The notes under the pieces: generated by a model
The model's input: only the letters and a program-made list of their open reading frames with translations
What the model was told of the DNA's origin: nothing
The model's database searches: none
Program-made: the position numbers and the translations under genes
Shown here: positions 50,721 to 59,469 of the stretch, piece by piece
Layout of the letters: each line of letters begins with the position of its first letter
Position numbering within the stretch: position 1 is the first letter of the stretch
Assembly: GCF_001273755.1 (NCBI RefSeq)
Contig: NZ_LGYA01000005.1
Coordinates: 533,842-597,841, forward strand
DNA from: Peribacillus butanolivorans
GTDB taxonomy: Bacteria > Bacillota > Bacilli > Bacillales > DSM-1321
DNA length: 64,000 bases
Direction of reading: 5' to 3'

Positions 50721-51080
50721 ATGGGACATATATTTTGGATGATTTATTTAGGAATATTGGGAACGGCTGCGATTGGTTTTCTCATTAAAGGTGCCTATAA
50801 AACCTCTCTTGCAAAAATGGATTTTGTCATCTCGATTATCACTTGGATAGGGTTATTTGGGTACATAACGAAAACCTCTATCCTTACACCTCTGGTATGG
50901 AAATTCGTATTTGTTGGTTCTTTGCTATGGGATATAATTTTCAGTTTTATGAGCAAAGACTACAATAGTGATAAGAAAGCGGAAGAATTACCTGATTCTA
51001 TTAGTAAATTATTGACTGCAATCACATTAGTCGTCTGTCTTGGACCGTTATATTATGGGTTATTCAAATATGCATTCTAA
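50721..51080 (+). CDS. Hypothetical four-helix membrane protein
   Basis: A 119-aa protein with four hydrophobic segments (about residues 4-23, 35-51, 58-77, 95-117) and short loops; KDYNSDKKAEELPDS forms the one longer hydrophilic loop. I do not recognise the family. AAGGAATGAGTA precedes ATG. Own terminator follows. The gap upstream to rpsN2 (about 200 bases) shows no clear promoter motif. Confidence 0.65.
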   Translation: MGHIFWMIYLGILGTAAIGFLIKGAYKTSLAKMDFVISIITWIGLFGYITKTSILTPLVWKFVFVGSLLWDIIFSFMSKDYNSDKKAEELPDSISKLLTAITLVVCLGPLYYGLFKYAF

Positions 51081-51093
51081 CAGCTAAACCAAA

Positions 51094-51120
51094 AAAGAAC
51101 CTGTAAGGTTCTTTTTATTT
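51094..51120 (+). terminator. Terminator
   Basis: AAAGAACC TGTAA GGTTCTTTTTATTTT. Confidence 0.85.
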
Positions 51121-51216
51121 TGGTTAAAGAGAAGGGGGATTCCTTTAGTAGGTATGATATAACCATATATTTCAGCATTGTTGTAAAAGAGAGGTGTTTT
51201 ATGATGCAATGCAAAG

Positions 51217-51248
51217 AAAGCAGAAGTTTTAGCAACTCTGCTTTTTTA
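51217..51248. terminator. Terminator of the VOC gene
   Basis: AAAGCAGA pairs with TCTGCTTT around AGTTTTAGCAAC; T or A runs on both sides allow use from either strand. Confidence 0.75.
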
Positions 51249-51255
51249 TTAATAA

Positions 51256-51642
51256 TTATCTTTGGAAAAATTCAATCCATTCTTTTTCTGGTCCATATAT
51301 GTAGAAATAGCGATAACCATTGGGCAGGGTAACAATTTCCTGATCAATTAGCTCAACGTTTTCAAGGCCTTGAATCCGAGCATATTCTTCTTCTATATCA
51401 TCGACACTGATGGCAAAATGATGAATTGTTGCTTCGGATGGCAACGTGTCGCTATAACCTTGAATTAATTCAATTTCTGTTTCGTTTGAATCATTGTATC
51501 CAAGGAATGCTAGTTGGATTACCCCATCTGTATGTGGCACCCGCGATTTCAATTTTAAATCTAAAACATCCTGATAAAAGGTTATGGATTTTTCAAGATC
51601 TCTAACAACAACTCCAATATGATCGACTCTTTTTATAGCCAA
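51256..51642 (-). CDS. VOC family (glyoxalase/dioxygenase-fold) protein
   Basis: A 128-aa vicinal oxygen chelate protein of two beta-alpha-beta-beta-beta modules. The start VDHIGVVVRDLEKSITFYQDVL and the second module ATIHHFAISVDDIEEEYARI give the metal-ligand His residues; IEFFQR at the end supplies the Glu. Length and pattern resemble lactoylglutathione lyase-like or methylmalonyl-CoA epimerase-like members. The exact reaction is unknown. TTG start after GGAGGAAG. Single gene. Confidence 0.88.
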   Translation of the reverse strand: MAIKRVDHIGVVVRDLEKSITFYQDVLDLKLKSRVPHTDGVIQLAFLGYNDSNETEIELIQGYSDTLPSEATIHHFAISVDDIEEEYARIQGLENVELIDQEIVTLPNGYRYFYIYGPEKEWIEFFQR

Positions 51643-51833
51643 GGATCTTCCTCCTTCTGTTTAGGTACAATATGCTGATATTAGTATATATAACATTATT
51701 CGTTATAAAATTACAATTTGAGGTAGTGTTTGTCTGATTATTGAAAAAATGATTGACGAAGGAAGATTGGACTGGTAAATCGTAAAAAATGACCAGGAGG
51801 CAAAACCCATACCTAGAGTAGTCTTTCTAAATT

Positions 51834-51862
51834 AAGCCCATGTTTATAAAGGGCTTTTTTTC
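51834..51862 (+). terminator. Orphan terminator
   Basis: AAGCCC ATGTTTATAAA GGGCTTTTTTT. The 170 bases before it hold only scraps (for example MIDEGRLDW before a TAA at about 51777), so it is probably left from a lost gene. Confidence 0.7.
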
Positions 51863-52017
51863 TTGTTTTAAAAGTGTGCTTCAGGTCTACTAGGGGTTGA
51901 AACATGAGTATTATTTAGAGAAGAAAGCCTGTTTTTTTCTTTTACTCTAAAAAGGATTAAAGACTAATAGACCAATGTAAAACATCTTATTGATTTTCTT
52001 TTTTTTGGAAATTTTAT

Positions 52018-52067
52018 GTTGACCAATGTGGTCAACAGAAGTATATTGAAAATGACCTATGTGGTTA
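52018..52067. promoter_or_regulatory. Operator sites of the TetR/ABC operon
   Basis: GTTGACCA ATG TGGTCAAC (52018-52036) is a perfect palindrome; TGACC TATGT GGTTA (52053-52067) is a weaker copy; GACCAATGT recurs near 51970. TTGATT at 51990-51995 may be the -35. Autoregulation by the TetR protein is likely. Confidence 0.6.
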
Positions 52068-52114
52068 AAAAAGGAAATTCAGAAATATATTTTATAGAAG
52101 GTTGGGTTGTACAA

Positions 52115-52732
52115 ATGTTTTCGAAGTTCTTAAGCCTAGATGAGGAGAAGCAGATGCGCATCCTGAATGCTGCAATTAAGGTTTATGTGGAAAGGGGATA
52201 TGACAATGCATCCACCAATGCGATTGTGAAGGAAGCGGGCATTTCGAAAGGTCTGTTATTCCATTATTTTCAAAATAAGAAGACTTTGTATTTATTTTTA
52301 TTCGATTATTGTTTGGATATGGTGATGAAAGAGTTTTATGAAAAAGTGAATCTTGAGGAACGAGACTTTTTTGCCCGATTGCGGCAAATTTCGCTTATAA
52401 AGATGGAACTGCTGAATAAATTCCCCGATATCATTCGTTTTTTTGAAAAGGCAATTTTAGAAGAAGCCAATGATATTAAGGGCGATTTTAAAGAAAAAAT
52501 ATTTTCCGTAAAAAGCTCGACCGCGATCTTTGATGACATTGATACTTCAAAGTTCCGTGACGATATTGACATTCAAAAAGCGATAAAAAGCATTCTTTGG
52601 ACCTTTGAAGGGTTTAGCAACGAGGTTCTAACCAAAGCTAAGGCGCTTAATTTGAAAAAAACGGATTATGAAGAGGTCTTTTCTGAAGGAGAGCAGTACA
52701 TCGAAATGTTTAAAAGAAGCTTCTATAAATGA
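52115..52732 (+). CDS. TetR-family regulator of the ABC exporter operon
   Basis: A 205-aa repressor. DNA-binding domain with ILNAAIKVYVERGYDNASTN and recognition helix AGISKGLLFHYFQNKKTLY; ligand domain with LIKMELLNKFPDIIRFFEKA. ATG 52115 fits the family start (MFSKFLSLDEEKQMRILNAA); the frame is open 33 codons upstream, but that stretch overlaps the operator palindromes. Its stop overlaps the next gene region and three ABC exporter genes follow in the same direction. Confidence 0.85.
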   Translation: MFSKFLSLDEEKQMRILNAAIKVYVERGYDNASTNAIVKEAGISKGLLFHYFQNKKTLYLFLFDYCLDMVMKEFYEKVNLEERDFFARLRQISLIKMELLNKFPDIIRFFEKAILEEANDIKGDFKEKIFSVKSSTAIFDDIDTSKFRDDIDIQKAIKSILWTFEGFSNEVLTKAKALNLKKTDYEEVFSEGEQYIEMFKRSFYK

Positions 52733-52749
52733 AAAGGGGGTTATTAGGA

Positions 52750-53634
52750 ATGAACGTGATTGAGATTAAAAATCTGACCAAAACGTATGGAAACGCCAGA
52801 GGAATCGAGAATGTGAGCTTTCATGTTGAAGAGGGGGAAATTTTTGGTTTTATCGGGCCAAATGGTGCAGGTAAATCTACTACACTTAGAACACTATTGT
52901 CGATTATATATCCTACAAGCGGTAGCGCAACGGTCTTTGGTAAAGATTCTGTTCAGTCTGCTTCCGAAATTAAAAAAGACATTGGCTATCTGCCATCTGA
53001 AGTTTTCTATTATGACAGGATGCGAGTGAAGGATCTCTTAAACTATTCAGCCAGCTTTTATAAGAAGGATTGCAGGAAACGGATCCAGGAGCTTGCTGAA
53101 ATTATGGATCTTGACCTGAGTAAAAGAATTGATGATTTGTCTTATGGAAACCGGAAGAAGGTAGGGATTGTGCAGGGGCTTCTTCATAAGCCGAAGCTGA
53201 TTATACTCGATGAACCGACCGGCGGTTTAGATCCATTAATGCAGCAGAAGTTCTTTGATCTCTTGAAGGAGGAAAACAAGAAAGGAACAACTATTCTATT
53301 TTCCTCCCATATTTTAAGTGAGGTCCAGAAGATGTGCGACCGGGTGGCGATCATTAAAGAAGGGAAAATCATTAAGGTTGAGAAAATAAGTACTCTAAAG
53401 GAAAGCAACCACAAGAAGATTAAGGTTGAAACAAAGGTTCCTGTTGATGTCGATTTCTTTGATGCAGATGGTGTCACAAATCTGGAAGCGACCAATAATA
53501 CCATTAGTTTTCTGTTTTCGGGCAATATCAATCTCATCATGAGAAAGCTCTCGGAGATCGAGCTTTCCAATGTATGGGTAGATGAGCCGGACCTTGAGGA
53601 AATCTTTCTTCATTATTACGAAAAGGAGGTATGA
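52750..53634 (+). CDS. ABC transporter ATP-binding protein
   Basis: A 294-aa ATPase of an exporter. Walker A GPNGAGKST (near residue 38), Q-loop region, a signature written SYGNRKKVG in place of the usual SGGQ, Walker B LIILDEPTGGLDP and the His switch SSHILSEV. A C-terminal extension of about 75 residues follows, common in CcmA/YxlF-type ATPases of ABC-2 exporters. ATG 52750 follows AAGGGGG; 17 bases separate it from tetR. It powers the two permeases that follow. Confidence 0.92.
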   Translation: MNVIEIKNLTKTYGNARGIENVSFHVEEGEIFGFIGPNGAGKSTTLRTLLSIIYPTSGSATVFGKDSVQSASEIKKDIGYLPSEVFYYDRMRVKDLLNYSASFYKKDCRKRIQELAEIMDLDLSKRIDDLSYGNRKKVGIVQGLLHKPKLIILDEPTGGLDPLMQQKFFDLLKEENKKGTTILFSSHILSEVQKMCDRVAIIKEGKIIKVEKISTLKESNHKKIKVETKVPVDVDFFDADGVTNLEATNNTISFLFSGNINLIMRKLSEIELSNVWVDEPDLEEIFLHYYEKEV

Positions 53635-53638
53635 GGAG

Positions 53639-54436
53639 ATGAACATGTTTCTGCATGAATTAAAGGTGAATCGGAAGTCCACAATAATTTGGACTCTGTC
53701 TCTTGTTGCAATAGCTGTTCTCTTTTTATCCATTTTTCCAACGATTGAAAGGGAAGGTGAAGAATTTAAAAAGGTTCTTGCTAGTTACCCTGAGGGTGTC
53801 CTTAAAGCAGTCGGCGTTCAAATTGACAGCATTACATCGTTTCTTGGATTTTACTCCTATGTCTTTTTATATATCATGTTATGTGGAGCCATTCAGGGAA
53901 TGAACCTGGGGATGGGGGTTTTATCGAAGGAAATCATCGGGAAAACAGCTGAATTTCTGTTGACGAAGCCTGTTGCCCGCAAAGAAATACTAACGTCCAA
54001 AGCTTTGGTGGTTGTCACTTCCTTGTTGATCACGAATATCGTCTTTATGGGGGCAGCAGCACTTATGGCAAATATAGTCGCAAAGGAATCCATTGATTAC
54101 CAAGTTTTTTTCATGATCTCAGCAACAAACTTTTTCGTTCAGCTTATGTTTGCATCTTTTGGATTTTTGCTTTCTGTGCTTGTTTCAAGGATTAAATCGG
54201 TTCTTCCCCTCTCACTTAGTACTGTTTTTGCGTTTTTTATACTCTATATGTTTGGGTCGGTCATTGGGGAAAAGGCCGTTCGTTATTTAACACCATTTAA
54301 ATATTTTGATCTTGCTTATATCATCAGACATTCCGGCTACGAAGCTCAGTACATTATCATTGGATCAATTTTTATTGTTGCAACTGTGGCTGTGAGCTTT
54401 ATTGTTTTTACAAAAAAAGATATTCATACTGTGTAA
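53639..54436 (+). CDS. ABC-2 type permease 1
   Basis: A 265-aa membrane protein with six helices. It starts MNMFLHELKVNRKSTIIW, has the loop SKEIIGKTAEFLLTKPVARKEILTSK after helix two (written in parts: KTAEFLLTKPVARKEI), and ends with FIVFTKKDIHTV. It is clearly related to the next gene, so the pair forms a heterodimeric membrane part. GAGGAG stands just before ATG and the gene begins 4 bases after the ATPase stop. Cargo unknown; antimicrobial peptides or lipids are usual for this type. Confidence 0.88.
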   Translation: MNMFLHELKVNRKSTIIWTLSLVAIAVLFLSIFPTIEREGEEFKKVLASYPEGVLKAVGVQIDSITSFLGFYSYVFLYIMLCGAIQGMNLGMGVLSKEIIGKTAEFLLTKPVARKEILTSKALVVVTSLLITNIVFMGAAALMANIVAKESIDYQVFFMISATNFFVQLMFASFGFLLSVLVSRIKSVLPLSLSTVFAFFILYMFGSVIGEKAVRYLTPFKYFDLAYIIRHSGYEAQYIIIGSIFIVATVAVSFIVFTKKDIHTV

Positions 54437-54457
54437 TCAGAAAGGGGTGTTTCTATC

Positions 54458-55255
54458 ATGAACATTGTGCTAAGAGAGTTAATGTCTAGCCGTAAGTCGT
54501 TAATTTGGTGGTCGGTGGGACTTCTTGCCATGATAACGGGAGGGATGAGCAAGTATGGGGGGATGCAATCGTCCGGACAGTCAGCAAACGACCTTTTTGC
54601 GGCAATGCCGAAGTCGCTCCAAGCGATTTTTGGTGTAAGCACCTTAGATATATCGACAGCACTTGGCTATTATGGTCTGATTTTCTCTTACCTTTTGTTG
54701 ATGGCAGCCATTTATGCCGTTATGCTGGGGGCAAATTCTATTGCTAAGGAAGAACGGGATAAAACCTCTGAATTTTTGATGGCAAAGCCTGTCTCAAGAA
54801 GTAGGATTATCACCTCCAAGTTAGCGGCAGCGATTATCCTTCTTTTTCTTTTTAACCTCATCACATTCCTTTTATCGGCCATGATGGTAAACTATTATGA
54901 TAGTGGTGCAGAGATTACGAGCAAAATAGCAGCATTAGTGGGAGGAATGTTCCTATTACAGCTGATATTCTTAGCAATTGGCACCAGCATTGCAGCGGTG
55001 AGCAAGCGTCCAAAACTTGCGACATCGATAGCAACAGGGATTCTTCTACTAACCTATATTCTATCGATTGCCGTCGAGCTCAGCAGTAAGCTTGAAAATT
55101 TGAAATACATCATTCCATTTAAATATTTTGAGGCTAAGTACATTTTGGCTGGTGATGGATTTGATGCAGTATTTGTCATATTATCAGTGGTAATAGTTGT
55201 AGTATTAATAAATGCCACCTATATCTTGTATCAAAAGAGGGACCTGAATATATAG
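54458..55255 (+). CDS. ABC-2 type permease 2
   Basis: A 265-aa membrane protein of equal length and similar sequence to the gene before it: MNIVLRELMSSRKSLIWW, KTSEFLMAKPVSRSRIITSK, IIPFKYFEAKYI and a final YQKRDLNI. Six helices. It arose by duplication of the permease gene. AAAGGGGTG precedes ATG. Last gene of the operon; a short hairpin follows. Confidence 0.88.
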   Translation: MNIVLRELMSSRKSLIWWSVGLLAMITGGMSKYGGMQSSGQSANDLFAAMPKSLQAIFGVSTLDISTALGYYGLIFSYLLLMAAIYAVMLGANSIAKEERDKTSEFLMAKPVSRSRIITSKLAAAIILLFLFNLITFLLSAMMVNYYDSGAEITSKIAALVGGMFLLQLIFLAIGTSIAAVSKRPKLATSIATGILLLTYILSIAVELSSKLENLKYIIPFKYFEAKYILAGDGFDAVFVILSVVIVVVLINATYILYQKRDLNI

Positions 55256-55266
55256 AATTGCGATGG

Positions 55267-55293
55267 AGGAACTCTAAGTCGGGGTTCCTTTTC
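55267..55293 (+). terminator. Operon terminator
   Basis: GGAACTC pairs with GGGTTCC around TAAGTC, then TTTT. Confidence 0.65.
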
Positions 55294-55737
55294 TGATTTA
55301 GAATTGCTTATTGTGTTATATTTTTTCGTGCTCGTATTTGTTAGTGATTTAACATGCATAAGATTCTGTGAAATTTCACTATTATCCCTTTTAACATAAT
55401 AAGGATTATCAAACTGCAGAAATCAGTGGATGTATCTTGTGTGAAACATACCCCAATATGCTAGCTAAAGATGAGAAAATCAAATTAGCTAATTGAGGCT
55501 TCCAAAGTTTCTGTTTATAAACTGGGTAAGAATTAGAGAAGCTGTTAAATAAAATCAATAGTTGTTTAGTGTAAAAAACTCTGGAGATGAGATATTATCC
55601 AGATTATTTCATTTTGACTGTATTTGCTGAGGCAAATATTTATCTTTTTGTAAGCAAAAATTTGTTTCTATATGAAATAGTAGATATACTATGGGAACAA
55701 CGCCATTATTAATGGATATGGGAGGAGAGATATTATT
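55294..55737. other. AT-rich gap
   Basis: About 440 bases without a gene. AAGCAAAA and TATACT (55684-55691 region) may be part of the promoter of the next gene. Nothing else recognised. Confidence 0.4.
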
Positions 55738-56007
55738 ATGGGAAAAATTCGAGAAGGTGAAGTTTTCACCCTTACTGATGACAATGATGAGGGCCATGAG
55801 GTTGAAGTTCTAGGATCATTAGATGTAGAAGGAACGGAATATGTAGCAGTGGGCTTGCTTGAAGATATTGAAGAAGATACAGAGGATGATATTGATATTT
55901 TCTTTTTCAGAGTCGAGGGTGAAGGAGAGCTAATCGATATCGAAACGGACGAGGAGTTCGAAAAGGTATCCCTAGCGTTCGAAGCAGCTTTTGATCCGCA
56001 GGATTGA
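55738..56007 (+). CDS. DUF1292 acidic protein
   Basis: An 89-aa very acidic protein (LTDDNDEGHEVEVLGSLDVE, EDIEEDTEDDIDIFFFRVEG) with the alternating beta pattern of DUF1292/YrzB-type proteins. No membrane helix. The family role is unknown. GGGAGGAG precedes ATG. Own terminator follows. Unlike yrzB it is not next to the alaS region genes, so it is a paralog. Confidence 0.85.
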   Translation: MGKIREGEVFTLTDDNDEGHEVEVLGSLDVEGTEYVAVGLLEDIEEDTEDDIDIFFFRVEGEGELIDIETDEEFEKVSLAFEAAFDPQD

Positions 56008-56018
56008 TGGGAAACTAG

Positions 56019-56049
56019 AAAAGACGGCACATTGGGTGTCGTCTTTTTT
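56019..56049 (+). terminator. Terminator of DUF1292 gene
   Basis: AAAAGACGGCAC pairs with GTGTCGTCTTTT, then TT. Confidence 0.88.
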
Positions 56050-56063
56050 ATATGTATGAAAAG

Positions 56064-56126
56064 TACTGGCCCCGCCTTCGCCAAATACCATGATAGCCAC
56101 GCGTGCTATCCAGCCTTACTTAAGTA
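56064..56126. repeat. Dispersed palindromic repeat, copy B
   Basis: Partner of 42371-42432. Contains the perfect palindrome GATAGC-CACGCGT-GCTATC (56092-56110). See findings. Confidence 0.65.
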
Positions 56127-56234
56127 TAGTGCCGCGTTGTTGAAAGGACATGTAGTGTGTATGAAGGTTTTGTTAAATCAAGAAGTCATTTTTCTACCCA
56201 CTAGGCATAGGATAAAAAAAGTGGAGGTGATAGA

Positions 56235-56663
56235 ATGGCTGTCGTAAAACATACGGATTCTGATATTGCATTGTTGGCAAGGTTGCTTAGAGCTGAAGGT
56301 GAGAGCGAAGGTGATCAAGGCATGCTGATGATTGGGAATGTTGGAATCAACCGGATAAGGTCGGACTGTTCCGATTTTATAGGATTAAGAACGATTCCGG
56401 ATATGGTTTATCAGGAACATGCCTTCGAAGCTGTTCAAAAAGGTTATTTTTATCAAAGAGCAAGAGAGAGAGAAAAAAGTCTTGCACGTCGTAATGTAAA
56501 TGGTGAAAGGTTATGGCCTTCAAAATTTAGCCTATGGTACTTCAGGCCACCGGGAGATTGTCCGGCAACCTGGTATAACCAGCCTTTAGCTGGGCGTTTT
56601 AAGCTTCATTGTTTTTATGAACCCACAGGTGCAGAGTGTGAAAATATTTATAATACATTTTAG
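56235..56663 (+). CDS. cwlJ: Spore cortex-lytic enzyme CwlJ
   Basis: A 142-aa cell-wall hydrolase of the SleB/CwlJ family, same length as B. subtilis CwlJ. The catalytic Glu lies in LLRAEGESEGDQGMLMIGNV; WPSKFSLWYFRPPGDCPATW and the end GRFKLHCFYEPTGAECENIY are typical for CwlJ. It has no signal peptide, fitting a mother-cell protein placed in the spore coat, where it starts cortex breakdown when calcium dipicolinate is released. GGAGGTGATAGA before ATG. GerQ, needed for CwlJ localisation in B. subtilis, is not next to it. Confidence 0.94.
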   Translation: MAVVKHTDSDIALLARLLRAEGESEGDQGMLMIGNVGINRIRSDCSDFIGLRTIPDMVYQEHAFEAVQKGYFYQRAREREKSLARRNVNGERLWPSKFSLWYFRPPGDCPATWYNQPLAGRFKLHCFYEPTGAECENIYNTF

Positions 56664-56664
56664 G

Positions 56665-56702
56665 AAAGAGGCTGAACCTTATATGGAGGTTTGGCCTCTT
56701 TG
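56665..56702 (+). terminator. Terminator of cwlJ
   Basis: AAAGAGGC pairs with GCCTCTTT with inner AACCT/AGGTT. Confidence 0.8.
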
Positions 56703-56811
56703 TGTGTCAAGTATGTAATCAAAATATCATATGATAAAACTAGCAAATGATTTACTGATACTGTAAAATTGAGACAGTAAATTTCCGGATAAGAAAGGAA
56801 TAAAAAAATTG

Positions 56812-58278
56812 ATGAGTAAAAGGCTTGTTAATTATGGGCAAAGGCAAATGGGAGAACAGTCGGAGGAAATCACAGAGCAACTTAAGTCTTTCATGGAGAA
56901 TAATGCGGACGCCATTTCTATCGTTGATCTGGAAGGAAAAACCCTTCAAGTTAATTCTGCTTTTGAAGAATTTTTTGGTTGGAAAAATGATGAAATAATA
57001 GGTAAGCCGTTTCCGATTATTCCTGAATTCTTGAAGGAGTCAGTAAATGAATTGCATAGCCAGGTTAGGGAAGGGGAACAAAAGAAAGGCTTTGAAACGG
57101 TTAGACAAAGAAAAGATGGCCAGTTAATCAATGTGAGCATCTCCCTTTTTACTATCCGAGACAATAAAAATGAGCCGAGTGCATTGGCCTTCGTTTATCG
57201 GGATATCACGGATCAAAAGCTTGCTGAAGCTGCCTTGAAGGAAAGTGAAGAAAGGTATCGCAGTTTAGTGGAAGTATCACCTGAAGCGATTTTTGTGCAT
57301 CGCAATGGGGTCATTGAGTATATGAATCCTATGGGGGCAAAAATGCTAGGTATGGATAGTGTTGATGATATTATTGGCATGTCCGTTTTTCAGTTCGTTC
57401 ACCCTGATTCTCTAGAAACTGTAAAAAAACGAATCAAGATAATGAGAGACGATTATAAAGCAGTTGATTTATTGGAGCAAAAGTTCATTAGACTTGATGG
57501 ACAAGAATTTTATGGAGAAACACTTGGCCTTCCGATTATTTATAAGGACCGTCCAGCCATACAGGTGTTTTGCAGAGATATTACCGAGCGTAAGAAAACA
57601 GAAGAAATACTTTGTAAATCTAACATGCTATCTGCGGTGGGGCAGATGGCTGCGGGTATTGCACATGAAATAAGGAATCCGTTAACAACGGTTAAAGGAT
57701 TTTTACAACTATTGAGAGAAAGCCCCGATAAAAAGGACTATCTTGAAATGACTGTAAGTGAAGTTGAGAAAATTGAAATTTTAGCCAATGAATTTTTGAG
57801 TTTAGCAGAGCCTGAAGCGAAGGTTTGGGAATCGATTCAGCTTACCGATATATTAGACAGTGTAATTATGTTAGCCGAGTTTCAGGCAATAATAAATGAC
57901 GTTGAAATTATCAAAGAATATAAAAAGAATTTTGTATGGGTCCTTGGTGAGCCTACTCAGTTAAAACAGGTGTTTACTAATGTCGTTAATAATGCGATAG
58001 AAGCAATGCCTAAAGGAGGGAAACTTCATATTCAGTTAAAATATGAAGGGGAATCCATAGTTATCTCCTTTATTGATCAGGGTAGTGGAATCTCAGAAGA
58101 GCGCATAAAGCATCTAGGACAGCCTTTTTATAGTACTACGGAAAAAGGAACAGGATTAGGACTCATGGTCAGTACTAAAATCATTCATGAGCATAAGGGT
58201 GAAATCCAATTTAGTAGTGAAGTAGGAAAAGGAACCATCGTTGATATCATTCTCCCTATCGATAAAAATTCACAATGA
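56812..58278 (+). CDS. PAS-PAS sensor histidine kinase (sporulation kinase-like)
   Basis: A 488-aa soluble kinase without membrane helices. Two PAS domains (about residues 25-135 and 145-260; RDITDQK and RDITERKKTEE end each), then HisKA with the phospho-His in AAGIAHEIRNPLTTVKGFLQ (His285), and HATPase_c with N box NVVNNAIEAMPKGG, G1 DQGSGI and G2 GTGLGL. This layout is shared by KinA/KinC/KinE-type kinases that feed the Spo0 phosphorelay. No response regulator gene is adjacent, as is usual for orphan sporulation kinases. ATG 56812 follows GAAAGGAAT; TTG 56809 is possible. Confidence 0.9.
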   Translation: MSKRLVNYGQRQMGEQSEEITEQLKSFMENNADAISIVDLEGKTLQVNSAFEEFFGWKNDEIIGKPFPIIPEFLKESVNELHSQVREGEQKKGFETVRQRKDGQLINVSISLFTIRDNKNEPSALAFVYRDITDQKLAEAALKESEERYRSLVEVSPEAIFVHRNGVIEYMNPMGAKMLGMDSVDDIIGMSVFQFVHPDSLETVKKRIKIMRDDYKAVDLLEQKFIRLDGQEFYGETLGLPIIYKDRPAIQVFCRDITERKKTEEILCKSNMLSAVGQMAAGIAHEIRNPLTTVKGFLQLLRESPDKKDYLEMTVSEVEKIEILANEFLSLAEPEAKVWESIQLTDILDSVIMLAEFQAIINDVEIIKEYKKNFVWVLGEPTQLKQVFTNVVNNAIEAMPKGGKLHIQLKYEGESIVISFIDQGSGISEERIKHLGQPFYSTTEKGTGLGLMVSTKIIHEHKGEIQFSSEVGKGTIVDIILPIDKNSQ

Positions 58279-58313
58279 AAAGTGACGAGAAGTCAATGCT
58301 CTCGTCACTTTTT
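58279..58313. terminator. Shared convergent terminator
   Basis: AAGTGACGAGA pairs with TCTCGTCACTT, then TTT. Sits between the kinase gene and the convergent oxidoreductase. Confidence 0.85.
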
Positions 58314-58316
58314 GGT

Positions 58317-59309
58317 TTATAGTTTAACGATTGTTCTGCCTCTTGCTTCCCCTTTTAAAAGGGTAGGAAGGACATCCGGTAAATCTTTAAGGGTAATTTC
58401 CTGTTGTATGAGCTGTTCTAAATGTGCCAGCTTAAAATCGGTAGCGAGTCGCTGCCAAACCTTCAATCTCGTATCCATTGGGCAATTCACGGAATCAATT
58501 CCGAGTAAATTAACACCTCTTAGGATGAATGGAAAGACAGTAGCTGGTAGATTGGTACCTGCTGTTAATCCACTTACCGCAACAGAACCTCCGTATTGAA
58601 TTTGACTAAGGACAGAAGCAAGTGGTTCTCCGCCAACTGGGTCAACCGCACCACTCCACTTTTGTTTGCCTAGTGCCCGAAGCTTGCCATTGTAGACATC
58701 TTCACGTGATACAATTGTTGAGGCACCAATTTCCTTTAGGTACCCGTGTTCTGATTCTTTTCCTGTACTCGCCTCAACCGAATAGCCAAGCTTGGAAAGT
58801 ATCGAGACCGCAAAGCTGCCGACCCCACCTGTTGCACCAGTTACGAGAACACTTCCTTGATCAGGAGTGAGGTTATTTTCTTCTAGACGGAGAACCGATA
58901 AGGCCGCAGTAAAACCAGCCGTCCCGATAACCATCGCTTCTTTCAATGTAAGGCCCTCAGGAAGTGGAACAATCCACTCTGCAGGAACGCGGGCAAATTC
59001 ACTATAGCCCCCGGATTGGGAAACGCCGATTCCATAGGAAGTCGCAATGACTTCGTCTCCCTCTTTAAAACGAGGATTCTCTGATGAAACGACAACACCA
59101 GCTAAATCAATTCCCGGAACAATTGGATAGTTTGTGACTATGTTTCCATTCGGAATGCTAGCTAGGCTATCTTTATAATTCACACCTGAATAATGAACGC
59201 GGATGAGCACTTCGCCTTGAGGTAAGTCATCAAGTGTTAGTTCCTGAATGCTAACGGAAAATTGGTCCTCTTGCTTGTCCACGACTAATGCATCAAATCG
59301 TTGTACCAT
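58317..59309 (-). CDS. YhdH/YhfP-family quinone oxidoreductase (acryloyl-CoA reductase-like)
   Basis: A 330-aa zinc-free medium-chain dehydrogenase. N-terminal GroES-like domain (HYSGVNYKDSLASIPNGNIV), NADP-binding motif VTGATGGVGSFAVSILSKLG near residue 155, and the family ends DSVNCPMDTRLKVWQRLA and EARGRTIVKL. AcuI/YhdH members reduce acryloyl-CoA to propionyl-CoA; B. subtilis YhfP is the close relative. Physiological substrate here is open. AAAGGGGG precedes ATG. Single gene. Confidence 0.92.
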   Translation of the reverse strand: MVQRFDALVVDKQEDQFSVSIQELTLDDLPQGEVLIRVHYSGVNYKDSLASIPNGNIVTNYPIVPGIDLAGVVVSSENPRFKEGDEVIATSYGIGVSQSGGYSEFARVPAEWIVPLPEGLTLKEAMVIGTAGFTAALSVLRLEENNLTPDQGSVLVTGATGGVGSFAVSILSKLGYSVEASTGKESEHGYLKEIGASTIVSREDVYNGKLRALGKQKWSGAVDPVGGEPLASVLSQIQYGGSVAVSGLTAGTNLPATVFPFILRGVNLLGIDSVNCPMDTRLKVWQRLATDFKLAHLEQLIQQEITLKDLPDVLPTLLKGEARGRTIVKL

Positions 59310-59469
59310 AATTAGTTCCCCCTTTGATTTAAATCATTCTAATTATATAAGAAAAGACGGTAAGCTGTATAATGATTGAATTCGAAATAAATGGCTCTAT
59401 CTTTTCTTTCTTCTTCTAAAAATGTTACTATAAGGTTTGATTCAGTTTATATTAAAGGAGATGTTTTAC

